Positions 1 through 8,825 are shown, counted from the first letter of the stretch. The stretch is DNA of 18,948 nucleotides from Pseudomonadota bacterium (GCA_003242275.1 QGUX01000027.1:1-18948); one strand, 5' to 3'. Notes: generated from the sequence alone by a model not told the origin. Translations and numbers: made by a program.

Positions 1-1
1 C

Positions 2-223
2 CGGCGCGGGGGGGGGGGCGAGGTGGGGGGTGGGGGGCCGGCGCGGCCCCCCCGTGCGCGGCGGCGGGCCGGGGGGCGCGGGCCCGCCGCCGAGGCGGCG
101 GGCGCCGACGCGGCCGTCCTGACGGAAGACGGTGAAGGACCGGCCGCCGGCGAGGAAGCGGTCGGGGATGAGGAAGAGGGCGGGGAGACCGGTTCCGCCA
201 CGGGGGAGGCGAGGCTGCCATGA
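2..223 (+). CDS. possible 3' end of an upstream gene with acidic tail (partial)
   Basis: This frame is open from the window edge and ends in a TGA that overlaps the ATG of the next gene as ATGA, an arrangement typical of translationally coupled operon genes. The last ~35 residues are rich in Glu and Gly. The first ~130 bases are mostly G runs and give low-complexity Gly/Ala/Arg sequence, so this part cannot be trusted. I recognise no family. It could equally be chance open frame in GC-rich DNA. Confidence 0.22.
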   Translation, partial: RRGGGGEVGGGGPARPPRARRRAGGRGPAAEAAGADAAVLTEDGEGPAAGEEAVGDEEEGGETGSATGEARLP

Positions 224-687
224 GACATGTCATCGCGATGCTGTGCCTGGGGCTGCTGGCTGCGCCGCTGGAGGCGGCCGAGTCCGTCGAGGAGGAGGCG
301 CCGCGCATGCCGTCGCCCGCCGTGGGCACCTCGCCGGAGCCGGATGCCCCGCAGGTGGGCCGCGGCAATCCGCGCCGCGTCGAACCGGGGCCCGCCGGGC
401 AGGCCGAGCGTACTGCCGCGGCAACCGCGGACCGGCCGGCCGCGGCGCCGGCGCGCGGCAACGCCGACCGCATCGAGCTGGAAGCGACGCAGATCACGGG
501 CAATGCCGAGCTGCCGCGCGTGATGTACGTCGTGCCGTGGAAACGGCCGGAGCTGGGCGAGCTGGGCGGCCGCCCGGCCAGGAGCCTGCTGGATGAGGTG
601 CTCGAACCGGTGGACCGTGACGTCTTCCGGCGACAGAACCGCTATTACGAAGCCCTGCGTCCCGACGCGGCGCGGGGTGGGCAATGA
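220..687 (+). CDS. putative periplasmic protein of unknown function, first clear gene of the exb operon
   Basis: A 155-residue protein. Residues 1-20 look like a signal peptide: a short basic start, the hydrophobic stretch IAMLCLGLLAAP, then a cleavable LEA-A site. The middle (about 25-85) is Pro/Ala/Arg rich and probably disordered. The last ~60 residues look folded and contain VMYVVPWKRPELGELGGRP followed by a charged segment, LLDEVLEPVDRDVFRRQNRYY. The ATG overlaps the stop of the preceding frame. A gap of about 90 bases separates it from exbB on the same strand. I cannot assign a domain. Its position suggests it is exported and helps the ExbB/ExbD/TonB-like complex; that is inference from context only. 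Confidence 0.7.
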   Translation: MRHVIAMLCLGLLAAPLEAAESVEEEAPRMPSPAVGTSPEPDAPQVGRGNPRRVEPGPAGQAERTAAATADRPAAAPARGNADRIELEATQITGNAELPRVMYVVPWKRPELGELGGRPARSLLDEVLEPVDRDVFRRQNRYYEALRPDAARGGQ

Positions 688-776
688 GGCCTGAGAACCA
701 CGTCGCGGCGCGCCCGCGGCGAGTGTCACTAAGGTGCGGAAAGTCTTGCCCTTGAGGCAGGGGAGTGGAGATCGAG

Positions 777-1421
777 ATGTTCAGCACAATCGTCCGTTTC
801 ATGCAGGAAGGCGGGGCGTTCATGTACCCCATCGCCATCGTGCTGGTGCTTGGCCTGGCCATCGCCATCGAGCGCTGGCTGTACCTGACGCGCATGCGCC
901 TCAGCAACCAGTCGCTGTGGAAGCAGCTCGAGCCGCTGCTGGCCTCGGGCAACTTCCGCCAGGCCGCGCAGCTGTCGGCGCAGTCGAACTCGGCCATCGG
1001 CCAGATCCTGAACTACGGCCTGGCGCGCATCCAGGGCTCGCGCCGCCGCGATGACATCGAGAAGGCCATGGACGAGAGCCTGATGGGCATCGTGCCGCGG
1101 CTGGAGCGCCGCACGCACTACCTGGCCAGCTTCGCCAACGTGGCGACGCTGCTGGGCCTGCTGGGCACCATCATCGGCCTGATCCAGGCCTTCCAGGCGG
1201 TGGGCGCGGCCAATCCGGCCGAGAAGGCCGACCTGCTGTCGGCGTCGATCTCAGTGGCCATGAACACCACCGCCTTCGGCCTGATCGTGGCCATCCCGCT
1301 GCTGATGATCCACTCGGTGCTGCAGTCCAAGACCACGGCGCTGATCGACAACCTGGAGCTGGCCTCGGTCAAGTTCCTGAACTCGATCACCGAGCGCTCG
1401 GCCGCCCAGCCGCAGGGCTGA
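777..1421 (+). CDS. exbB: MotA/TolQ/ExbB family proton channel protein
   Basis: Inner-membrane channel subunit of an ExbB-ExbD-TonB type motor, which passes protons inward to drive work on the outer membrane. Starting at ATG 777 it has 214 residues. Membrane segments are at about 15-37, 119-142 and 158-183, with a cytoplasmic domain between the first two, as in ExbB/TolQ. The conserved TM2 stretch TLLGLLGTIIGL and TM3 stretch AMNTTAFGLIVAIP match the family. I chose ATG 777 because GGAG lies six bases before it; an in-frame GTG at 765 would add four residues. It is followed after four bases by the first exbD, so the genes are surely co-transcribed. The substrate receptor it powers cannot be read from the sequence. 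Confidence 0.93.
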   Translation: MFSTIVRFMQEGGAFMYPIAIVLVLGLAIAIERWLYLTRMRLSNQSLWKQLEPLLASGNFRQAAQLSAQSNSAIGQILNYGLARIQGSRRRDDIEKAMDESLMGIVPRLERRTHYLASFANVATLLGLLGTIIGLIQAFQAVGAANPAEKADLLSASISVAMNTTAFGLIVAIPLLMIHSVLQSKTTALIDNLELASVKFLNSITERSAAQPQG

Positions 1422-1425
1422 CCCG

Positions 1426-1917
1426 ATGATCTCGCGCGGTTACCGCGCCCGGCACCGCGCCGGAGCGGACGAACTGAACATCACGGCCTTCATGAACCTG
1501 ATGGTCGTGCTGGTGCCGTTCCTGCTGCTCTCGGCGGTGTTCTCGCGACTGACCATCCTGCAGCTGAACCTTCCGGGCGAAGCCACTCCCTCGACCCAGA
1601 AGCCCGTGCTGCAGCTGGAGGTCATCGTGAAACCCGACGGACTGCTCGTCGCCGACCGTGCAAGGGGCCGCCTGAACGAACTTCCGAACAAGGATGGCGG
1701 GTACGACTACAAGGGCCTGAACGAGTACCTGCAGCGGGTGAAATCCCAGTTCCCGCAGGTGACCGACGCCACCATCCTGCTGCAGCCGGACACGCCGTAC
1801 GACATCGTCGTGCAGACCATGGACGCCGTGCGCTCGTTCACCGACACCAGCACCGGCGCCGCGCGGATGGCCGAGCTGTTTCCTGACATCTCCATCGGGG
1901 ACGCGCCCGTATCATGA
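1426..1917 (+). CDS. ExbD/TolR family protein, first of two, lacking the usual membrane Asp
   Basis: A 163-residue biopolymer-transport protein: short cytoplasmic N-terminus, one membrane helix at about residues 19-40, then a periplasmic domain. The helix region reads NITAFMNLMVVLVPFLLL. In E. coli ExbD (D25) and TolR (D23) the position occupied here by N24 is an Asp essential for proton use. The remainder (LQLNLPGEA onward, ending LFPDISIG) fits an ExbD periplasmic domain. It lies four bases after exbB, and its stop overlaps the next exbD as ATGA. It probably assembles with the second ExbD inside the ExbB ring, giving an uneven pair; that pairing is inferred. It could instead be a structural subunit without proton duty. 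Confidence 0.9.
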   Translation: MISRGYRARHRAGADELNITAFMNLMVVLVPFLLLSAVFSRLTILQLNLPGEATPSTQKPVLQLEVIVKPDGLLVADRARGRLNELPNKDGGYDYKGLNEYLQRVKSQFPQVTDATILLQPDTPYDIVVQTMDAVRSFTDTSTGAARMAELFPDISIGDAPVS

Positions 1918-2435
1918 GTTCCGCACGCGCCAAACGGATGGAGAAGCACCACAAGCGCAGCCGGCCGGCCGCGCTGTCGCTGGTGTCGCTGATGGACATC
2001 TTCACCATCCTGGTGTTCTTCCTGCTGGTGAACCAGGCCGAGGTGGCCGACCTCGACGTGCCGAAGAACATCGAGCTGCCCGAGTCCATGGCCATGCAGC
2101 CCCCGGCGCAGACCGTGGTGGTGATGGTGACGCCCGAGGAAGTGCTGGTGCAGGGCGAGCGCGTGGCCACCGTGGCCGAGGTCGACGCGCAGCGTGAGCT
2201 GATCATCAAGCCGCTGGAAGCGGCGCTGAAGCAGCAGTCCGACCGCATCCTGCGCGCCAGCGCGCAGGCCGCCATCGAGGATCGCGAGATCACCGTGCTG
2301 GGCGACAAGAGCGTGCCGTACCGCGTGCTGAAGAAGGTGCTGGCCACCTGCACGGCGGCCGATTACGGCAAGCTGTCGCTGGCGGTGGTGCAGAAGGAAG
2401 AGGCCATGAACATGATGGCCTCGGGTGGGGCGTAA
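1914..2435 (+). CDS. exbD: ExbD/TolR family protein, second of two, with the conserved membrane Asp
   Basis: A 173-residue inner-membrane protein with a basic N-terminus (residues 1-19), one membrane helix at about 21-40 and a periplasmic domain. The helix contains SLMDIFTILVFFLLV, and D28 sits where the proton-carrying Asp of ExbD/TolR is expected. The periplasmic part has the family pattern of a short strand pair, a helix and a terminal MNMMASGGA tail. The start codon overlaps the previous stop (ATGA) and the stop overlaps the next ATG by one base (TAATG), so translation is coupled through three genes. With ExbB it should form the proton-driven motor; being next to an Asp-less paralogue suggests this copy carries the proton path. 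Confidence 0.92.
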   Translation: MSSARAKRMEKHHKRSRPAALSLVSLMDIFTILVFFLLVNQAEVADLDVPKNIELPESMAMQPPAQTVVVMVTPEEVLVQGERVATVAEVDAQRELIIKPLEAALKQQSDRILRASAQAAIEDREITVLGDKSVPYRVLKKVLATCTAADYGKLSLAVVQKEEAMNMMASGGA

Positions 2436-3361
2436 TGAGCTACCCGCTGGCACCCTACTACCGTTCCTTCCGGCTCTGGGACCTGGACACCGAGCAGGAG
2501 CGGCGCTTCCGTCGCCTGTGGGTGACGCTGCTGGTCGTCGGCGTGCTGCTGGCGGCGGTGGTGTCGTTCATCCCGCTGCCGGAGCGTTCCACGCTGCAGC
2601 AGCAGGCCATTCCGCCGCGGCTGGCGAAGATCGTCATCGAGCGCGAGGCGCCGCCACCGCCGCCGCCGCCGCCGCCGCCGGTGGAGCAGGAGAAGCCGCA
2701 GGTCGAGCAGCCGAAACCCGAGCCGGTGCAGCAGCCGGAGCAGCGCCGCGAGCAGGCACGCCGCCGCGCCGAGGCGCAGCTCGCCAGCGTGCGTGACGAG
2801 CTGGCCAGCATCCGCGAAGCCCTCGCCGCCCCGGTCACCGAGTCGCGCAACCTCACCGGCGCGGTGGGCGCGGAGAGCCGCGCCGAGCGTTCGCTGATCA
2901 CCTCGCGCGCGGGCACGGGCAGTGCGGGCGTGGTTTCCACCGACGCCAGCCGTGGCTTTGGTTCCGGCGCCGGCAACCTCTCCGAGCATGCCGCCGGCGC
3001 CGTGGAGTCGACCGTGGCCAGCACCGCGGCCGCGGCCGCCACTGTCGCGCGGGGCGGCAGCGGCAAGCCCGGCCGCAGCCCCGAGGAGATCGAGCAGGAA
3101 TTCAGCCGCAACCGCGGCGTCATCTACTCGCTGTACGTCCGCGCGTTGCGCGAGCGTGCCGACCTGCAGGGCAAGATGGTGCTGGAATTCACGATCGCGC
3201 CCGAGGGCAACGTCACGGCCTGCCGCGTGGTGTCCAGCGAGCTGAACCATCCGGAGCTGGAGAGCCGCATCTGCACCCGCGTGCGCGGCTTCCGCTTCCC
3301 GGCCCGCGACGTGGCGGCGGTGACCACCACCAAGCCCATCGACTTCTTCCCGCAGGGCTGA
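2435..3361 (+). CDS. TonB-like energy transducer with AgmX/PglI-type C-terminal domain
   Basis: A 308-residue protein with TonB architecture: cytoplasmic N-terminus, one membrane helix at about 29-47, a run of ten prolines at 73-82 followed by a Pro/Glu/Gln/Lys stretch, a helical segment at about 103-131 likely to be coiled, a low-complexity Gly/Ala/Ser linker at about 140-210, and a folded C-terminal domain at about 222-308. The C-terminal domain (NRGVIYSLYVRAL, LQGKMVLEFTIAPEGNV, VVSSEL, FRFP) resembles the AgmX/PglI C-terminal domain rather than classical TonB. C263 and C280 lie in this periplasmic domain and could pair. Last gene of the exb operon; a hairpin follows the stop. It should carry motor movement across the periplasm; its outer-membrane partner is unknown. 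Confidence 0.88.
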   Translation: MSYPLAPYYRSFRLWDLDTEQERRFRRLWVTLLVVGVLLAAVVSFIPLPERSTLQQQAIPPRLAKIVIEREAPPPPPPPPPPVEQEKPQVEQPKPEPVQQPEQRREQARRRAEAQLASVRDELASIREALAAPVTESRNLTGAVGAESRAERSLITSRAGTGSAGVVSTDASRGFGSGAGNLSEHAAGAVESTVASTAAAAATVARGGSGKPGRSPEEIEQEFSRNRGVIYSLYVRALRERADLQGKMVLEFTIAPEGNVTACRVVSSELNHPELESRICTRVRGFRFPARDVAAVTTTKPIDFFPQG

Positions 3362-3390
3362 CTCCTGCGCGGCCCGGTCGCCGCGCGAGC

Positions 3391-3406
3391 CTCGCCGGCA
3401 GGCGAG
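3391..3406 (+). terminator. candidate terminator hairpin after the exb operon
   Basis: A perfect six-base stem (CTCGCC/GGCGAG) with a GGCA loop begins 29 bases after the TonB-like stop and is followed by ATTCC. There is no real T tract, so termination would be weak or Rho-assisted. It also sits just before the ppc promoter, which fits a boundary between two transcription units. Confidence 0.4.
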
Positions 3407-3411
3407 ATTCC

Positions 3412-3441
3412 ATGACACCCGTCCCCCGGGTTCCCTAGAAT
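3412..3441 (+). promoter_or_regulatory. sigma70-type promoter of ppc with near-leaderless start
   Basis: ATGACA (3412-3417, five of six match to TTGACA) and TAGAAT (3436-3441, five of six match to TATAAT) are 18 bases apart. The GTG start of ppc lies only nine bases after the -10 hexamer, so the transcript should begin at or within a few bases of the start codon. No Shine-Dalgarno sequence precedes the GTG. Confidence 0.6.
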
Positions 3442-3450
3442 CGCGGGGCC

Positions 3451-6180
3451 GTGGACCGCCACCAGATCCAGTTCCCGCCCAAGCACCTGGCGTTGCGCGA
3501 GGACGTGCACCAGCTCGGTGTGATGCTGGGCGAGATGCTGCGCGAGCAGGGCGGCGAGGCGCTGTACGAGCTGGTCGAGGGGGACCGCCGCTGCGCGATC
3601 GAACGGCGCGACCGGGGCGGCGGGCCCACCGACGAGCTGCAGCAACGCGTGGCCGGACGTCCTCCCGAGGTGGCGCGCGAGCTGGTGCGCGCCTTCTCCA
3701 CCTGGTTCCAGACCGTGAACCTCGCCGAGAAGGTGCATCGCATCCGCCGCCGGCGCGAGTACTTCCTCGCCGACGGCGGCAAGCCGCAGCCCGGCGGCAT
3801 CGAGGATTCGCTCGGCAGGCTCAAGGCCATGGGCATCGGCCTCGATGAGGTCCTTGCGCTGCTGGGTTCGCTGCGCATCCACCCGGTGTTCACCGCCCAT
3901 CCCACCGAGTCCACGCGCCGCACCCAGCTGCGCCGCCAGCGCCGCATGGCCGATGCGCTGCTGGAGCGGCTCAATCCCAACCTCGATCCGCAGGAACAGC
4001 GGCACGTGTGGGCGCGGCTGCGCACCGAGATGACCTCGGGCTGGCAGACCGAGGAGCACCAGCGCCAGCGGCTGACCGTGGCCGACGAGCGCGAGTACGT
4101 GATGTTCCACCTCGCCGAGGTGATGTACGGCATCGTGCCGCGCTTCTACGAGGAGATCGGCGTGGCGCTGGGCACGCTGTACGGCACGGATCTCTCCGAC
4201 GTGCGGCCGCCGGTGGTGCTCAGCTTCGGCAGCTGGGTGGGCGGCGACATGGACGGCATCCCGGAGGTCAACGCCAAGACCATCCGCGAGACCCTGGAGC
4301 GTCAGCAGCGGGTGGTGGTCAACGAATACTTCACCGACTGCCAGGAACTCTCGCAGCTGCTGTCGCAGAGCGCGAGCCGGGTGGCGATCACGCCGGAGCT
4401 TTCGCGGCGCATCGAGGAGTACTCGATGCTGCTGCCGGGCACCCGCTCGGTGGCACCGGCGCGCCACGACCGCATGCCCTACCGCATCTACTTCGCGCAA
4501 CTCGCCGAACGGCTGCGCAAGACCTGGGAGGGCAGGGCCGGCGGCTATGAGCGCGCCGCGCAGTTCCGCGCGGACCTGGAGCTGGCGGCGGAGAGCCTGA
4601 GGGCCAACCGCGGCGTGAACGCGGGATACCAGCTCGTGCGCCGCCTGCTGCTGCGGGTCGATACCTTCGGCTTCCACCTCGCGACGCTGGAACTCAAGCA
4701 GTGCGCCGAGGTGCTGCATCGCGTGCTGGCGCAGGGCCTGGACGAGCCCGGATGGCTGGGGCTTGCGCGCGAGGAGCGCACGCGGCGGCTGGCCGACATC
4801 CTCGCGCGCAACGCCGGCCCGGTGGCGCCGCTGGATGCGCTCTCGCGCCGCACGCTGGCGGTGTTCGAGGCCGCGGTGCAGTGCCGGATGCGCTTTGGCC
4901 AGCAGGCCATCGGGGACTACATCGTGGCCTCGACCGAGGGGCCCGACGACGTGCTGGCCGCGCTGGTGGTGGCGCGCTGGGCCGGCGTCGACGACCGCAA
5001 GTCCGGCGCCGTGGGCATGGACTTCGCGCCGCTGTTCGAATCCGGCGCCAGCCTCGACGCGGCAGCGGCGACGCTGGCGGCGCTGCTCGAGGATCCTTGC
5101 TACCGCGAGCACCTGAAGGCCCGCGGCAGGCCGCAACCGGTGTACATCGGCTATGCAGAGGCCGGACGCGACGGCGGCTTCGTGGCCATGCGCACCTCGG
5201 CCTACTTCGCGCAGCGCGCGCTGCACGAGGCCGCCGCAGCGGCCGGCGTGCCGCTGGCCATCCAGCATGCGCGCGGCGGCAACGTGGCGCGCGGCGGTGC
5301 GCGGCTGGACGCCATCGTGCAGTCGCAGCCGCCGGAGGTCATCGACGGCGCGCTGCACGTGACCGAGCAGGGCGAGACCATCAGCCAGAACTACGGCCTG
5401 CGCGCCAATGCGCTGCGCTCGCTGGAGCGCGCCTTCGGCGTGCTGGGCCTGGCCACGCTGGCGCGCCGCCGCGGCACGGCAAGCCCGGAGTCCCCCGGGG
5501 CGCGCCAGCTCGCGCTGTCGCTGGCCGCGCGCAGCCGCGAGGTGTGGCGGAGGCTGTGCGTGGAGGACCTGGCCTTCCAGGACTTCTTCCTCTCCGCCAC
5601 GCCCATCGACGTGATCGAGCGCATGCAGATCGGCTCACGCTCGATCTGGGAGCCCGGCGGCACCGGCGCCACCGCGCTGCGCTCCACGGCGTGGGTCTTC
5701 GCGTGGTCGCAGGCACGCTTCTTCCTGCCGGGCTGGTATGGCGCCGGCACGGCGCTTTCCGAGGCCCTGGCGGAGCAGGGCGTGGAGGCGCTGCGGGCCC
5801 TGTACCGCGACTGGTCCTTCTTCCACCTGCTGGTGGACGACATCGAGGCCCAGCTCGCCCGCACGGATTTCGCCATCGCGGCCCACTACGCGGCGCTGGC
5901 GCCGCCCGCGCATGCCCACTACCTGCCGCTGCTCGAGGCGGAATATGACCGCTGCCGCGAGGCCGTGCTGGCCATCAAGGAGCAGGCCGAGCTGCTGGAC
6001 GGGGATGCCACCCAGCAGCGCGCCATCCAGCTGCGCAATCCGTACGTGGACCCCATGAACCTGATGCAGGTGGACCTGCTGCGCCGCTGGCGGGCCTCGG
6101 CGCGGCAGGACGAGGACCTGCTGCAGGCCCTGCTGGCCAGCGTCAGCGGCATCGCCCAGGGCCTGCAGACCACCGGCTGA
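3451..6180 (+). CDS. ppc: phosphoenolpyruvate carboxylase, with unusual active-site and effector-site residues
   Basis: Cytoplasmic enzyme that adds bicarbonate to phosphoenolpyruvate to give oxaloacetate, refilling the TCA cycle. Its 909 residues are close to the usual ~880-930. Visible landmarks: VFTAHPTES with the catalytic His at 150; GGDMDGIPEV at about 264-273; LFES with metal-ligand Glu 530; HARGGNVARGG at 606-616 replacing the common HGRGGSxxRGG loop; TEQGETIS; FAWSQARFFLPGWYG; C-terminal TTG. Against E. coli PEPC (remembered numbering) the metal ligand D543 is Glu 570, K546 is Arg 573 and phosphate-binding R396 is Lys 416. For the aspartate inhibitor site, R587 and R832 are kept (R614, R862), but K773 is Arg 804 and N881 is Thr 907. 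All changes are conservative, so it is probably active with altered regulation. GTG start chosen for the promoter spacing. Confidence 0.92.
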   Translation: MDRHQIQFPPKHLALREDVHQLGVMLGEMLREQGGEALYELVEGDRRCAIERRDRGGGPTDELQQRVAGRPPEVARELVRAFSTWFQTVNLAEKVHRIRRRREYFLADGGKPQPGGIEDSLGRLKAMGIGLDEVLALLGSLRIHPVFTAHPTESTRRTQLRRQRRMADALLERLNPNLDPQEQRHVWARLRTEMTSGWQTEEHQRQRLTVADEREYVMFHLAEVMYGIVPRFYEEIGVALGTLYGTDLSDVRPPVVLSFGSWVGGDMDGIPEVNAKTIRETLERQQRVVVNEYFTDCQELSQLLSQSASRVAITPELSRRIEEYSMLLPGTRSVAPARHDRMPYRIYFAQLAERLRKTWEGRAGGYERAAQFRADLELAAESLRANRGVNAGYQLVRRLLLRVDTFGFHLATLELKQCAEVLHRVLAQGLDEPGWLGLAREERTRRLADILARNAGPVAPLDALSRRTLAVFEAAVQCRMRFGQQAIGDYIVASTEGPDDVLAALVVARWAGVDDRKSGAVGMDFAPLFESGASLDAAAATLAALLEDPCYREHLKARGRPQPVYIGYAEAGRDGGFVAMRTSAYFAQRALHEAAAAAGVPLAIQHARGGNVARGGARLDAIVQSQPPEVIDGALHVTEQGETISQNYGLRANALRSLERAFGVLGLATLARRRGTASPESPGARQLALSLAARSREVWRRLCVEDLAFQDFFLSATPIDVIERMQIGSRSIWEPGGTGATALRSTAWVFAWSQARFFLPGWYGAGTALSEALAEQGVEALRALYRDWSFFHLLVDDIEAQLARTDFAIAAHYAALAPPAHAHYLPLLEAEYDRCREAVLAIKEQAELLDGDATQQRAIQLRNPYVDPMNLMQVDLLRRWRASARQDEDLLQALLASVSGIAQGLQTTG

Positions 6181-6205
6181 GCGTCGCGGGCTCCAGGGGC
6201 TGCAT

Positions 6206-6271
6206 ATAACCCTGCGGCAGGTCAAAATAACGGGTTCCCGGCGCGTATGCGCCACCCATTTCGATTAGAGT
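6206..6271 (+). promoter_or_regulatory. candidate promoter and activator site of the sulfite reductase operon
   Basis: TAGAGT (6266-6271) is a plausible -10, ending seven bases before the GTG at 6279, with no Shine-Dalgarno sequence. This is the geometry of a leaderless transcript. No good -35 is seen 16-18 bases upstream; instead an inverted repeat, GGCGC-GTAT-GCGCC (6240-6253), covers that position. ATAACC (6206-6211) begins exactly 73 bases before the start codon, the same distance as in front of cysH. The layout suggests a promoter that depends on an activator of the LysR/CysB kind, bound around -65. This is inference. Confidence 0.45.
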
Positions 6272-6278
6272 GCCGGCC

Positions 6279-7914
<1,636 letters not shown>

Positions 7915-7931
<17 letters not shown>

Positions 7932-8409
7932 GGGTCGCGAGGTCGTTGCGGCCAATGAATGGACCGTGGTCGGCGCGGAGGGCGCGCCGGCCGGCGCCAC
8001 CCACCTGATCCTGCCGCTGGCCGACTACATCAAGGCCATCGAGGCGGGCGAGCCAGCCGACCGGCGGGCGCCGCTGCTGACGGCCGAGAACGTCGACGTC
8101 TCGCCGCTGGTGCCGTACCTCGACCGCGTGCCGCTGGTGGCCGTCAATTTCACCACCACCGGCGACGGGCGCGGCTTCACGCAGGCCAGGATCCTGCGCG
8201 GCCGCCACGGCTATCGCGGCGAACTGCGCGCGGTGGGCAAGATCCGCGCCGACCAGATGTTCTTCCTGGCGCGCTGCGGCTTCGATGCCTTCGAGCTGCT
8301 CGACGACGAGGATCCGGCCACCGCCATCGCGCAGCTCGACCGCTTCAGCGTGGCCTACCAGCGGAGCGTGGATGGGCTCACGCGGCCGCGCCGCCGCTTC
8401 GGCGGCTGA
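7915..8409 (+). CDS. DUF934 protein, partner of sulfite reductase
   Basis: A 164-residue cytoplasmic protein of the DUF934 family, which commonly sits directly behind this class of sulfite reductase and is thought to help it. The diagnostic second half is present: VNFTTTGDGRGFTQARILR, GYRGELRAVGKIRADQMFFL and RCGFDAFEL. Its ATG lies 17 bases inside the end of the reductase gene, so the two are translationally coupled. The biochemical role is not established; electron delivery to, or assembly of, the reductase is the usual suggestion. No cofactor motif is obvious, and only one Cys lies in the conserved core. Confidence 0.9.
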
Positions 8410-8415
8410 AGTCCA

Positions 8416-8553
8416 CTCGCCCGACGCCAGCCGCCGCGCCTGCTTCACCAGTCCGATGGAGCCGGCGCGGTCGCCGTGCGGATCCTCGCCCACGGCCGGC
8501 GAGGCCAGCGCCAGGACGTCCTCGTAGCCGAATGCGCCCACGGGCCCGGCCTT
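8416..8553 (-). pseudogene. remnant of a VWA/DUF3520 (YfbK-like) protein C-terminus
   Basis: On the minus strand, between the DUF934 stop and the DUF4282 stop, 46 codons read like the C-terminal end of YfbK-type von Willebrand A proteins: FGYEDVLALASPAVGEDP, a short turn, then IGLVKQARRLASGE. Family members typically end with a GYxDVLALAxGAxGEDxxGYRAEF...LVxxA pattern. Nothing of the long VWA domain lies upstream; the DUF4282 gene occupies that place in another frame. There is no start codon of its own, and the frame runs without a stop into antisense of DUF934. I read it as a decayed fragment left after a deletion or replacement. The resemblance is from memory and needs a profile search. Confidence 0.42.
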
Positions 8554-8582
8554 GCCCGGACCCGCCGCTGCCGCTGCGAGGA

Positions 8583-8825
8583 TTACCTGCGCCGCAGGTC
8601 CTGCAGCGCCTCGTTCATCTTGAACAGCACGATCAGCAGCTCGCACCAGATGCGCGCGCCGATCGCGCCACCCACCAGGACCATCAGGCCCAGGGTGAAG
8701 GACCCCAGCGTCCTCCAGACACCGATGCCGGCGATCACGGATCCGAGCAGCATCAGCCAGTAGACGAAGGTGATGACCTTCGGGGTCACCATGTTGTCGA
8801 AGAAGAAAATGTCCCTGACGGTCAT
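8583..8825 (-). CDS. small DUF4282 membrane protein
   Basis: An 80-residue inner-membrane protein. FFFDNMVTPKVI at the N-terminus matches the DUF4282 signature (FDxMITPxII). Two membrane helices follow at about 17-37 and 44-67, and the C-terminus is basic (LQDLRRR). The ATG at 8825 is preceded by a good ribosome site, AAGGGAGA, a few bases upstream, which rules out the longer in-frame extension towards 9086. It lies downstream of rhlE on the same strand, with 133 bases and a strong hairpin between them, so it may have its own promoter. The function of the family is unknown. Confidence 0.85.
   Translation of the reverse strand: MTVRDIFFFDNMVTPKVITFVYWLMLLGSVIAGIGVWRTLGSFTLGLMVLVGGAIGARIWCELLIVLFKMNEALQDLRRR

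Noticed and set aside
3124..5358. A 744-codon open frame antisense to the TonB-like gene end and ppc
   Set aside because: Its sequence is Arg/Ala/His/Leu-rich without domains and it lies opposite well-supported genes; long antisense frames are expected from GC-rich codon use.
6211..6221. CCTGC-G-GCAGG palindrome as a ppc terminator
   Set aside because: The single-base loop cannot form a hairpin and there is no T tract.
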